Positions 7,643-16,228 of a stretch of 64,000 nt of DNA are shown here, in pieces. The notes beneath the pieces were generated by a model, which saw only the letters and a program-made list of their open reading frames with translations, was not told the DNA's origin and did no database searches. A program made the translations under genes and the position numbers. The DNA is taken from the NCBI GenBank assembly GCA_007121455.1, contig SKKN01000025.1, positions 1 through 64,000 on the forward strand. The letters are read 5' to 3'. How positions within the stretch are numbered: position 1 is the stretch's first letter; each line of letters opens with the position of its first letter. Origin of the DNA: Gemmatimonadota bacterium (GTDB lineage Bacteria > Gemmatimonadota > Gemmatimonadetes > Longimicrobiales > Gaopeijiaceae).

Positions 7643-9487
7643 CTATCGCCAATGCTGTCGCAGCCAGAACTCGGCGGTGAGCGGCCACCAGAAGTCATGG
7701 CGGGGCGTCTTCCCCTCGAGGAAGGCCTCGAACTCTAGGCGCAGCCGGTCTACGTCCAGGAGACCCAGTTCCGCCGCCATGGAGCTCCGGAGCAGTTTCC
7801 TGACCGTAGGAACCGCCCGGTCCATCAGTCCACGTTCGAAAAGGCCATGGGGGATCGTCTTCCCCGTGCGCATCCGGACCTTTTCCGGCACGACCCCCCT
7901 CAAGCCCTCCCGAGCCAGTCGTTTCGGCTCGGTGACCCGATGGACCATCCACTGGGGGACACTCAGGATGAATCGGGCGATTCGGACATCGCTCCAGGGA
8001 TCGGCGAAACCCAGGCCACGAACCGCCCGTCGCCGTTCGCCGGCCACCGCGATCCGTATCCCGGGAAACGAGAAGATCCGCTCGTAGCGCAACTGTAGCG
8101 CCGGATCCTGGAAGAGCCTCGGCCCCGGAGTCTCCCGGACCACCTCCTCCAGTCCCCAGCGGGATGCGGCCTCCGGTGGAATCCAGGGCGCGAGGGGGCG
8201 GCCCCTTCCCCGTGAGGCGGCGGGCCTGAGGAGGGGACGCAAGACCTTCTGCTTCAGTCCCCTCCATCCGGGCCTTCCCAGGGCCTCGAGCTCCCTCGCC
8301 AGGAGCCGCCACCGCCCGGCCCGGAACATCCCGGGGTAATCATACACCCAGTCCCCCACCACCTCGTCTCCCCGGTCCCCGGTAAGGACGGCCCCCATCC
8401 CCTCGGCCGCCGCACGATCCAGCGAGCGGTCGTGGAGCGGCTGATAGGGCCAGAGATGGGGGTCGTCCCGGTCGGGTCCATGGTCCGGATACCCCTGGAG
8501 GGGCCATCCTTCGTCCGCTGGGACATCCGTCCGGTCGAGCCGGTACCGATCGACGATCACATCGCTGATGCCTCGCTCATCGCCGTCGCTCAAATCGTCG
8601 AACGCCCAACAATAGCTTCGAAACCCGGCAGGCTCGGCTTCGCCGCGCTCCATGAGCCAGCCGGCCATGGATGCAATGCTCCCGGAGTCGACCCCCCCGC
8701 TGAGGAGGAGTCCCACGGGCCGCCGACTCCGAAGCCGACACGCCACCGCGTCTTGGAAAAGGGCACGAAACTCGTCCACATAGTCCGCTTCCCGCCGATG
8801 GCGGGTCCGCGCGCCGGGGTCCAGGTCCCAGAAGCGGCGGACCCGGACACCTTCGGCCGATGCCGTGAGGGAGTGGCCGGGGGCGAGCTGCAGGATCCCC
8901 CGGAAGAAGGACCAGTCCCGCTCGCCGTACGGTCCGGCGATGTGCGCGAGGAGTGCGGGCTCGAAGATTCGGGCCGGAACGTCGGGGAGGGCGAGGATCT
9001 GCTTCGCTTCGGAGGCGAAGAGGAAGCGACCGGGCTCCTCCCGGTAATAGAAGGGGCGCATTCCCATGGGGTCCCGCGCTGCGAAGAACCGTTCCTGCTC
9101 CGCATCCCAGAGGGCGAAGGCGAAGTCCCCCTCCAATCGCCCGGCGCAGTCCGGACCCCAGACCCGGTACGCGGCGAGGATCACCTCGGCGTCGGAGGGG
9201 GCGGCCCGCGCGAGCGCACCTTCCCGCCGGAGGAGGGGAAGCAACTCGGCCCGGTTGTCGATACGGACATCGGCCGCAAGGATCAGCCCACCCTGGACGA
9301 GCGGAGCCACCTCCCCTTCTGATTCCGGTGTGAGCTGGAGGGCCAGGAAGCCCAGACCTACCTTTCCATGCCGCCAAAAGCCGGTGCCATCGGGCCCACG
9401 ATAAGCCGCCGCGTCGGCCATCCGCCGGAGCGTGTCCTCCTCTACAGGGGCCCCGGTCCAGTGGGCCACTCCTAGAACTCCGCTCAC
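7643..9487 (-). CDS. Asparagine-synthetase-like lasso cyclase, copy 1
   Basis: 614 residues with the asparagine synthetase B layout: an N-terminal glutaminase-like domain and a C-terminal ATP-pyrophosphatase domain. The PP-loop SGGVDS is intact (about residue 263) and GDRGDE follows, so adenylation of an Asp or Glu side chain should be possible. The N-terminus reads MSGVLG, so the catalytic Cys2 of true glutaminases is Ser and ammonia release from glutamine is not expected. Lasso C proteins use this fold to close the macrolactam. The GTG at 9487 has AGGCGG about 7 bases upstream. It points away from the phosphoribosyltransferase fusion gene, so a divergent promoter region lies at 9488-9613. 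Confidence 0.88.
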   Translation of the reverse strand: MSGVLGVAHWTGAPVEEDTLRRMADAAAYRGPDGTGFWRHGKVGLGFLALQLTPESEGEVAPLVQGGLILAADVRIDNRAELLPLLRREGALARAAPSDAEVILAAYRVWGPDCAGRLEGDFAFALWDAEQERFFAARDPMGMRPFYYREEPGRFLFASEAKQILALPDVPARIFEPALLAHIAGPYGERDWSFFRGILQLAPGHSLTASAEGVRVRRFWDLDPGARTRHRREADYVDEFRALFQDAVACRLRSRRPVGLLLSGGVDSGSIASMAGWLMERGEAEPAGFRSYCWAFDDLSDGDERGISDVIVDRYRLDRTDVPADEGWPLQGYPDHGPDRDDPHLWPYQPLHDRSLDRAAAEGMGAVLTGDRGDEVVGDWVYDYPGMFRAGRWRLLARELEALGRPGWRGLKQKVLRPLLRPAASRGRGRPLAPWIPPEAASRWGLEEVVRETPGPRLFQDPALQLRYERIFSFPGIRIAVAGERRRAVRGLGFADPWSDVRIARFILSVPQWMVHRVTEPKRLAREGLRGVVPEKVRMRTGKTIPHGLFERGLMDRAVPTVRKLLRSSMAAELGLLDVDRLRLEFEAFLEGKTPRHDFWWPLTAEFWLRQHWR

Positions 9488-9613
9488 CGTGATCCGCCTG
9501 TTCTCATTGCCTCTCCATCCCTCCGGATTCTATCATGCTCCCTTCGCGGGCACCTCATACGGTAGGGTCCCGACGTTCCTGGCGCCGCCCGTCCTGCGTC
9601 TCGAGCCGGACGG

Positions 9614-10978
9614 ATGGACGCACACCCGAATACCGAGCCGGAAGCCCATGCTGTCGTCCCTCCTCAGGCGTGTCCGCCAAAGGCCTCTCCGCCCGTGACC
9701 CTTCCACCCAAGCGAAATCCGAGCGCGTTTGGATTCCACGTCGACCCCGAAGAGCTCCTCCCCCCGGAGCGTTACCCCTTCGGAACAGATCCGGCCCAGG
9801 AGCTGGGCGGCGTGCCCGCGCCGGCGCGTCGGGTGGTGGCGCTTGCCCGGGCGCTGGCTTCGAGTCCCGTCTGGAAGGAGATGGACGAGGCCGTCCTGGC
9901 GGTACGCACGGAGCCACCGGAGGGGATCGCGTTCCTGGGCCACTTCTCCGACGAGGAGGTCTCTCGCCTGGAATGGCTTTCGACCCAGCTCCGGAGCCAA
10001 CTCCCCCATCTCAGCTACGTGTCATGGGCCCGGGCCGAGGAAGGCGTCGAAGCGCTGGCCGCCCGGCTGGTGGATCGCTTCGGCCACCGCGAGGTGCGCG
10101 AGATGCGGTTCGCGGCGATTCCGAGGGGTGGACTCATCGTCCTGGGCATGCTGGCCTACGCGCTGGACCTGGACTCGGACCGCTTGTTCCGGCCCGACGA
10201 CGGGAGAGGCGACGGGGAGGAACGCGGGCGAGAGCCCCTCGTGGTCGTGGATGACTGCGCCCTCTCGGGCCTGCGCTTCGGAGAGTTCCTCCGGACCCGG
10301 ATCCCCGCTGCGGACGAGGTCGTCTTCGCGCACCTCTACTCCCACCCGGACCTCCGAAAATCCATCGAGGAGCGGGAGCCGCGGGTGACCGCCGTCCTGG
10401 CGGCCCGGGACCTCCAGGACCTGGCTCCGGCGCTGCTGGAAGAGGAGCTCTCGCAGTGGCGCACCCGATGGGACGCACGGAGCGATGACGACGCCTACTG
10501 GGTCGGGCGCCCCGAGCATGTGGCGTTCGCCTGGGGAGAGCCGGATCTCACCTTCTGGGACCCTTCGGCCCTGACGAGCCGGGCGGGATGGCGGCTCGTA
10601 CCACCCGAAGCGTGCCTGAAGAACCGATCCGGAGCCGCCCTCTCCCCTCCCCGACTCCAGGTCCAGGTTCCCGCAAAGGGCCGGATGCGGCTCGCTCCGG
10701 GGACCTTTCACGGTGAGCTGGACGGTCGGGTGCTGGTGGCGGAGCTCGAGAGCGGCCAGGTGGTTTCCCTCGACGGTGTGGCGGCGGATCTCTGGCGGGG
10801 ATTCCTCCGTCCCGGGGACCCGGAAGTGGTCCTGGACCGGCTGGAGGACCGCTATGAGGTTTCCCGTGAGCAGCTTCGCGCCGACGCCGACGCCTTCCTG
10901 CGGACACTCCGCGAGCGAGGGCTCGTCACGGCCACGCCCCGGTTCCGTTCCGATCATGCGGCCGGAGGGCCTGGATGA
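9614..10978 (+). CDS. Phosphoribosyltransferase-PqqD-like (RRE) fusion protein
   Basis: 454 residues in two parts. The first carries phosphoribosyltransferase marks: AAIPRGGLIVLGMLA (about residues 166-180) and the PRPP-loop-like VVVDDCALSG (about 210-219), in the right order and spacing. The second (about 365-445) is PqqD-like: DGRVLVAELESGQVVSLDG, DLWRGF, and a C-terminal helix ending RERGLV. That is the RiPP recognition element fold that binds leader peptides. The fusion suggests a leader-guided transfer or hydrolysis involving a phosphoribosyl group, which is inference only. The gene overlaps the kinase gene by 4 bases (ATGA), so the two are translationally coupled. The PRPP loop deviates from consensus in three positions, so catalysis is uncertain. 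Confidence 0.75.
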   Translation: MDAHPNTEPEAHAVVPPQACPPKASPPVTLPPKRNPSAFGFHVDPEELLPPERYPFGTDPAQELGGVPAPARRVVALARALASSPVWKEMDEAVLAVRTEPPEGIAFLGHFSDEEVSRLEWLSTQLRSQLPHLSYVSWARAEEGVEALAARLVDRFGHREVREMRFAAIPRGGLIVLGMLAYALDLDSDRLFRPDDGRGDGEERGREPLVVVDDCALSGLRFGEFLRTRIPAADEVVFAHLYSHPDLRKSIEEREPRVTAVLAARDLQDLAPALLEEELSQWRTRWDARSDDDAYWVGRPEHVAFAWGEPDLTFWDPSALTSRAGWRLVPPEACLKNRSGAALSPPRLQVQVPAKGRMRLAPGTFHGELDGRVLVAELESGQVVSLDGVAADLWRGFLRPGDPEVVLDRLEDRYEVSREQLRADADAFLRTLRERGLVTATPRFRSDHAAGGPG

Positions 10979-11985
10979 CCGAGCCTGACCTCCGGTGCTA
11001 CCGGATCTTCGGAACGACCCTGGAAACCGACTTCGATTTCGATACGCCCCTCCTGCCCTCCGACGACCCGCCGGAGCTTCACTTCCGACTGCTGGCTCGG
11101 GGCACCGCCCCCCCGAGCCGGCCGGGGCCGGGGGCCAAGGTCTTCGAGAGCCCGGTCCGGATCGACGGCGGACTCCCCCTGTTCACCGTCCATCGGAGCC
11201 GTGACGGGGATCTCCTCCGCTTCACCGAAGTGGCGGACTTCCTCCTGTCCGAGGGCTCGATCCAGGCCCGCCTTCTGGACCCGGAGTACCGCCACATGAT
11301 CGAGGTCCATCTTCTGGGCCTGGTGCTCAGCTTCTGGCTCGAACGCCGGGGCGTCCCCGTGCTCCACGCTGCCGCCGTCTCCGTTTCGGAAAGCGCCGTG
11401 GGGTTCATCGGAACGAATCGGGGCGGAAAGAGTTCCCTGGCCGTGTCGCTGATGCGAAGAGGACATCCCCTTCTCTCGGACGACCTGTTGGGGCTACAGC
11501 TCTCGGAGACCGGCGTGGAGGTGCGGCCCGGATTTCCCAGCATGCGCATGTGGCCCGACCTGGCCCGGGAGGTGGTCGAGGGAGCATGGGAGGACATGCC
11601 CCTGGCCCATCCGTGGTACGACAAACGGCGGGTGAAGGTCGGGCCCGGAGGCTTCGGACGGTTTCTGGATTGCGTTCGCCCGCTGGGACGGCTCTATCTG
11701 CCGACACGGAGGGATCCAGGTGAGCACGGGCTGGAGGTCCAAATCGAATCCGTGCCTCCTCGAGAGGCGGTCTTCGAGCTCCTCCGGGGATCCTTCCTCC
11801 CCCGACTCACCCAGGCGGCGGGTCTTGCGTCGGACCGAATGGAACTCTTCGGCGCTCTGACGCAGCACGTCCCGGTGCGGCGACTCCTCTATCCCAGCGG
11901 GTTCGAACACCTCGACCGCGTATCGGAACGGATCCTGGAGGACTCCCAGGAGGAACCTCAGCCGGGTCGCACTCCAGGACCATGA
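10975..11985 (+). CDS. HPr-kinase-like peptide kinase
   Basis: 336 residues. The P-loop GTNRGGKSSLA (about residues 146-156) and LLSDDLLG a little later match the HPr kinase fold. The upstream HAAAVS is typical of the HprK-like proteins found in RiPP clusters. In the paeninodin type such a kinase phosphorylates a Ser of the lasso precursor. Here the precursor ends in Ile, so candidate acceptors would be S40 or S43 or a core Thr. The gene overlaps both neighbours by 4 bases, placing the fusion protein, kinase and second cyclase in one operon. Confidence 0.82.
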   Translation: MTEPDLRCYRIFGTTLETDFDFDTPLLPSDDPPELHFRLLARGTAPPSRPGPGAKVFESPVRIDGGLPLFTVHRSRDGDLLRFTEVADFLLSEGSIQARLLDPEYRHMIEVHLLGLVLSFWLERRGVPVLHAAAVSVSESAVGFIGTNRGGKSSLAVSLMRRGHPLLSDDLLGLQLSETGVEVRPGFPSMRMWPDLAREVVEGAWEDMPLAHPWYDKRRVKVGPGGFGRFLDCVRPLGRLYLPTRRDPGEHGLEVQIESVPPREAVFELLRGSFLPRLTQAAGLASDRMELFGALTQHVPVRRLLYPSGFEHLDRVSERILEDSQEEPQPGRTPGP

Positions 11986-13913
11986 GCGGGATCTGCGGCT
12001 ACGTCGCTTGGGATGGTGCCCCCGTGGGGGAGCGGGACCTCGAGGGGATGATCGGGGCCGCGGACTATCGAGGAGCGGACGGCATCTCGCTCTGGTCGGG
12101 AGACGGCGCTGCGCTCGCCCACCTCTCGCTGCGGATCACTCCCGAGTCCGTTGACGAGGTGCAGCCCCTGACGGCCGACGAGGCCGGCCTCACCCTCGTG
12201 GCCGATGCCCGGATCGACAACCGCGACGAGCTGATCCCAACCCTCCGCAGTGCGGGAGAGCTCCGGAAGGGACGTTTCTCCGACGCGGAGTTGATCCTGG
12301 CCGCCTACCGGAGGTGGGGAGAGGCGTGTCCCACCCACCTGGTGGGTGACTTCGCCTTCGCCGTCTGGGACGGTCTCCTCCGGCAGCTCTTCCTGGCCCG
12401 AGATCCCCTGGGGATGCGAAGTCTCCATCTTCGGAGGGAGCCCGGCCGGTTCCTGTTCGCCACCGAGGTGGGGCAGGTCCTCTCGGCAGCCGGGGTGCCG
12501 GATGAGCTCTTTCGTCCCGCCGTCGCCGCGTACCTCGCCGGCGGGTTTGGGAACCCGGAATGGACCTTCCACTCCGGGGTGGAGCGACTTCCACCCGGCC
12601 ACGCCTTCGTCGTGTCGGCACAGGGCCTCCGAAGGTGGCGCTTCTGGACTCCCGACGGCGGCACCCGGATCCGGTACCGCAACGAGGACGCCTATACCGA
12701 TCACTTCGTGGACCTCCTGAAGGGTGCGGTGCGGACCCGGCTGCGCAGCGTCCGTCCGGCGGGGATCCTTCTCAGTGGAGGGGTGGATTCCGGAGCCATC
12801 GCCGCGGCGGCCGGGTGGCTGCGGGACCACGAGGCCGACTCCCACATCCCGGAGGTCAGGGCCTACAGCTTCGCCTGGGACGATCTCGCGGAGTGCGACG
12901 AGCGGCACATCTCGAACCCTCTCGCGGAGCACTGTGGCCTTCCCGTCTCCGAAGTCCCGGCGGACGACGCATGGCCCCTTCGGCGGGGTTGGGAGCGGGC
13001 CATGGACCCTCATACCCCCTTCCTCCTCGCACACTATGCGCTCCTGGACCGGACCGTCCGCCTTGCCCAGGACGAGGGGATGGGACTCATCTTGTCGGGA
13101 GACCGGGGAGACCTCGTGGGGGGCATGGCCATCCTTGACCTGCCAGGCCTTCTGCTATCGGGCCGCTGGCCGACCTTGGCCCGCGAGCTTCGGACGTTGG
13201 CGCGCCGGCGCGGCCGGACTCTTCCCCGCCAGGCACGGCGGGAGCTGGGTCGATGGTTGCGCGAAGCGGCACGATCCAATCAAGGGTCCTGGGGATCCCT
13301 GCCCCCCTTCCGCAGGTTCCTGGCCTCTTCGGCGCGGGTGTCCGGAGCGGACTGGCTCTCGGACGATGTCCGCCGGCACGCCATGGAGGCCCGGGAAAAC
13401 TCGTGGCTGGAGCCTGTCCCACCGTACTCCTCCCACGCTGCCAGGGAGCGATACCGCATGATCTTCACCCCTATGCACATGCTGGGAGTCGAGGCCTCGG
13501 AACGGATGCACGCCCGGCGGCTCCAGGCGTTCGCCGACCCCTGGAGCGACCGGCGGATCGTGGAGTTCGCATGCCAGGTGCCTCAACGCGTCCTGAACCG
13601 GGTGGGCGAGCCCAAACGCCTCACGCGCCGTGCCCTGGAGCGCCTGATACCGGCGCATCACGTCCGGGCGATGTGCAAGATCGTTCCGACTCCCCTCTTC
13701 GACCGGGGGATCCGGGACCGGGCAAGGCCGGAAATCGAGTCTTTGATCCGGGACTCCGTGGCGGCCCGCTGCGGCCTGGTCGACGGAGATCGATTGAGCG
13801 TCGCCTACGAGGCGCTCCGTCGGGCACCGACCGGGAGATCGGCGATGTTCTGGCGGACCCTGAGCGTCGAAATGTGGCTTCGCACGCGGGAGATGGCCGA
13901 CCTCAGCAGGTGA
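11982..13913 (+). CDS. Asparagine-synthetase-like lasso cyclase, copy 2
   Basis: 643 residues, colinear with the first copy but clearly diverged. The N-terminus is MSGICG, again with Ser in place of the glutaminase Cys2. The PP-loop SGGVDS lies near residue 265 and GDRGD is present, with GD followed by L rather than E. Both copies share the C-terminal pattern ADPWSD, VPQ, EPKRL. Two cyclases for one visible precursor is unusual. One may close the macrolactam and the other may make a different amide or serve an unlinked precursor. Start overlaps the kinase stop (ATGA). Convergent with the ABC transporter gene. Confidence 0.85.
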   Translation: MSGICGYVAWDGAPVGERDLEGMIGAADYRGADGISLWSGDGAALAHLSLRITPESVDEVQPLTADEAGLTLVADARIDNRDELIPTLRSAGELRKGRFSDAELILAAYRRWGEACPTHLVGDFAFAVWDGLLRQLFLARDPLGMRSLHLRREPGRFLFATEVGQVLSAAGVPDELFRPAVAAYLAGGFGNPEWTFHSGVERLPPGHAFVVSAQGLRRWRFWTPDGGTRIRYRNEDAYTDHFVDLLKGAVRTRLRSVRPAGILLSGGVDSGAIAAAAGWLRDHEADSHIPEVRAYSFAWDDLAECDERHISNPLAEHCGLPVSEVPADDAWPLRRGWERAMDPHTPFLLAHYALLDRTVRLAQDEGMGLILSGDRGDLVGGMAILDLPGLLLSGRWPTLARELRTLARRRGRTLPRQARRELGRWLREAARSNQGSWGSLPPFRRFLASSARVSGADWLSDDVRRHAMEARENSWLEPVPPYSSHAARERYRMIFTPMHMLGVEASERMHARRLQAFADPWSDRRIVEFACQVPQRVLNRVGEPKRLTRRALERLIPAHHVRAMCKIVPTPLFDRGIRDRARPEIESLIRDSVAARCGLVDGDRLSVAYEALRRAPTGRSAMFWRTLSVEMWLRTREMADLSR

Positions 13914-13925
13914 CCCGACGACCGG

Positions 13926-15812
13926 TCAAAGGGCCTTCCCCCTGGAGGGGGCGCTGGACAGGGAGGGCTCCTCCATCTGGTACGGGCCCGCCTGCATCGA
14001 AAACAACGTGGCGTACCTTCCGCCGCGCCCCATCAGCTCGTCGTGGGTCCCCTCCTCGATGATCCGGCCTCCCTCCAGGAAGTAGATCCGGCTGGCGAGC
14101 CGGACTGTGGAGAGGCGGTGGCTGATCACCACGGCGGAACGGTCGCGGAAGAGGCGGAGGAGCGCCTGAAACACCTCCGCTTCGGCGTGGGCGTCCAGGG
14201 CGCTCGTCGGCTCGTCCACCACCAGGATCTCCGCCTCGCTCCGAAACGCCCGGGCGAGAGCGACCTTCTGCCACTCTCCGATGCTCAGCTCCTCACCTTC
14301 CGAGAAGATCCGCCCCAGGACCGTGTCGTAGCTGGACCGGAGGCGCTCGATGGTGGAATCGACCCCGGCGGCCCGGGCGGCTTCGCGGATCTCCTCGAGG
14401 GAGGCGGGCCGTTGGATATCCCCGAACCAGATGTTGTCCCTCGCGGAAACGGAGTACTGGGCGTAGTCCTGGAAGACCACGGCGAACTTGCGGCGGAGCT
14501 CCGATGGGTCGAACTCGCGCAGGTCGATGCCGTCCAGGGTGATTGACCCGACGAGGGGGTCGTACAGGCGACAGAGGAGCTTGGCGAGGGTGGTCTTCCC
14601 CGAGCCGTTGGGGCCCACGAGGGCCACAACCTCACCCGGAGCCACCTCCAGGTGAACGTCCTGGAGGACCGGACCTGGACTGGTGGGATATTGGAAGCCC
14701 AATCCGTGACACCGGAGCCCGACGCGAAGTCGCTCCGGGACGGGCTGAGGGTTCTCCGGCGCACGCACCGTGGGCTTCATTTCCAGGAACTCGTCCACGT
14801 TCGACAGGAAGAGCTGGTCCTCGTAGAGATTCCCGAGGCCGCTGAAGATCGCTTGGAGCAGGGACTGCCCCCTCTGCACGGCTCCGAAGTACATGACCAT
14901 GTCTCCCAGCGTCAGGACCCCCTCGAAGGTCTGATGCCCGATGAAGGCCAGCGACCCGAAGACGACCACGGTGGCGAGCGTTTGGCTCCCGGCATCCGCC
15001 GTGTTCCTGGCTTTCACCAGGCGGAGCTTCTCGTCCCGGAGCTTCCGCTTCAGAGTGCGGAAGCGACCGAGGAACTCCCTTCCCAGGCCGAAAACCCGCA
15101 GTTCCTTTGCATGTTGGGCATTCCCGATCATCCAGCCGAAATAGTGCGCCCGGCGCTCCGTTCCAGTTCGTTCCTCCCGCCAACGATGGAGTCGACGGGA
15201 GTGGCGCACACGAACAAGGAGGGCGGGAGCGACGGCCACTACGATGACTGTCGCCAGAACCCAATGGACGCTTGCGAGGAGGATCAGCACACCCACTGCG
15301 GTAATACCGCTCTGGGTCACCTGGGTCAGGTTGCCGAGGAGCTTCGTGGGACGGAACGGTGCTTCCCGCTGGGCGAGGTGCAGCGTGTTGTAAAAGCGCG
15401 GGTCCTCGAAGTAGGCATAGTCCACGGCCATGGACTGCTCGTGGAGCCGGTCGAGCATGTGGTCCGTCACGAGCTGAGCCTTGGCCTCCTCGGCGACCCC
15501 GGCCATGGACCGGCTCAGCACGCCGATGAGCGCGACGGCGCCCGCCAGGGCGACGAGGAGGAGCACCTGATCGAAGCCTGCATCCGGAGAGGCCTCGGGG
15601 CCGACCCCGGCGGCGACCGCATCCACGATCAGCTTGATGAGGTAGAGGCTCGCCAGGGTGGCGGCGGACTGCACCACGATGAGGGCCGCACTGACGATGG
15701 TCCAGCCCGGGGCGCTCCTCCAGACGAGACCCAGGGCCCGCCCGGCGCGCTTCAGGGTCTCGGTCCGCTCGCGCAGGTCGGAGGGTCTCCCTTGGTCGAC
15801 GGTGGAACTCAA
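13926..15812 (-). CDS. ABC exporter (fused membrane and ATPase domains)
   Basis: 628 residues: about five to six membrane helices in the first 330 residues, then an ATPase with Walker A GPNGSGKTT, signature LSIGEWQ, Walker B ILVVDEPTSALD and switch His ISHRLSTV. There is no N-terminal C39 peptidase domain, so it exports an already processed product, as lasso D proteins do. The gene overlaps the recognition protein gene upstream by 4 bases. It probably gives export and self-immunity for the cluster product. Confidence 0.88.
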   Translation of the reverse strand: MSSTVDQGRPSDLRERTETLKRAGRALGLVWRSAPGWTIVSAALIVVQSAATLASLYLIKLIVDAVAAGVGPEASPDAGFDQVLLLVALAGAVALIGVLSRSMAGVAEEAKAQLVTDHMLDRLHEQSMAVDYAYFEDPRFYNTLHLAQREAPFRPTKLLGNLTQVTQSGITAVGVLILLASVHWVLATVIVVAVAPALLVRVRHSRRLHRWREERTGTERRAHYFGWMIGNAQHAKELRVFGLGREFLGRFRTLKRKLRDEKLRLVKARNTADAGSQTLATVVVFGSLAFIGHQTFEGVLTLGDMVMYFGAVQRGQSLLQAIFSGLGNLYEDQLFLSNVDEFLEMKPTVRAPENPQPVPERLRVGLRCHGLGFQYPTSPGPVLQDVHLEVAPGEVVALVGPNGSGKTTLAKLLCRLYDPLVGSITLDGIDLREFDPSELRRKFAVVFQDYAQYSVSARDNIWFGDIQRPASLEEIREAARAAGVDSTIERLRSSYDTVLGRIFSEGEELSIGEWQKVALARAFRSEAEILVVDEPTSALDAHAEAEVFQALLRLFRDRSAVVISHRLSTVRLASRIYFLEGGRIIEEGTHDELMGRGGRYATLFSMQAGPYQMEEPSLSSAPSRGKAL

Positions 15813-16096
15813 GGGGTTCGATCCAGCTGAACGAGCTTCCGCTCATCCAGGCTCTCCAAGAACGCCCGCACGTCGGTGGAGGCAACCTCGGGCTCGACCT
15901 CGAACTCCTGGGCGATGCACTTCCGAAGCTCCGCCTCGGTCCGGGGTGTCTCCAGGAGCTCCCAGATCCGGGTGCCGACCGGGTTCAGGCCGTGGTAGAC
16001 GCCAGTGTCGAGATTGAGCAGCACGGAGCCCTCGTCCCCGGCCAGGGTCTGGGACACGACGCCAGGGGTCCTGCAAATTACTTGGGTGGCGCCCAT
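15809..16096 (-). CDS. PqqD-like leader-recognition protein (lasso B1)
   Basis: 95 residues with the PqqD/RRE pattern: TPGVVSQTLAGDEGSVLLNLDTGVYHGLNPVG, TRIWELL, then a helical end with FLESL. B1 proteins bind the YxxP leader and hand it to the B2 protease. The frame is open upstream to a GTG at 16165. I prefer the ATG at 16096 because AAAGGAGG lies about 13 bases before it and the fold begins just after. This stand-alone domain coexists with the second, fused one in the operon on the other strand. Confidence 0.8.
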   Translation of the reverse strand: MGATQVICRTPGVVSQTLAGDEGSVLLNLDTGVYHGLNPVGTRIWELLETPRTEAELRKCIAQEFEVEPEVASTDVRAFLESLDERKLVQLDRTP

Positions 16097-16228
16097 GCTC
16101 GAGTCATCGCCTCCTTTCAAATCATCGTCTCCATACGGTGGACGGGTGTGAGCCCGGCCTGACACGCAGGTCGCCAGCCGCTCGGGGGAGCGATCCGAGG
16201 GGAAAGGACCAACCGACGGCCGGCTACG

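Noticed and set aside
16097-16228. A second precursor upstream of the stand-alone recognition protein
   Set aside because: Only a few codons after each ATG are open on the minus strand, and no leader motif is seen. The in-frame extension of the recognition gene is not peptide-like.
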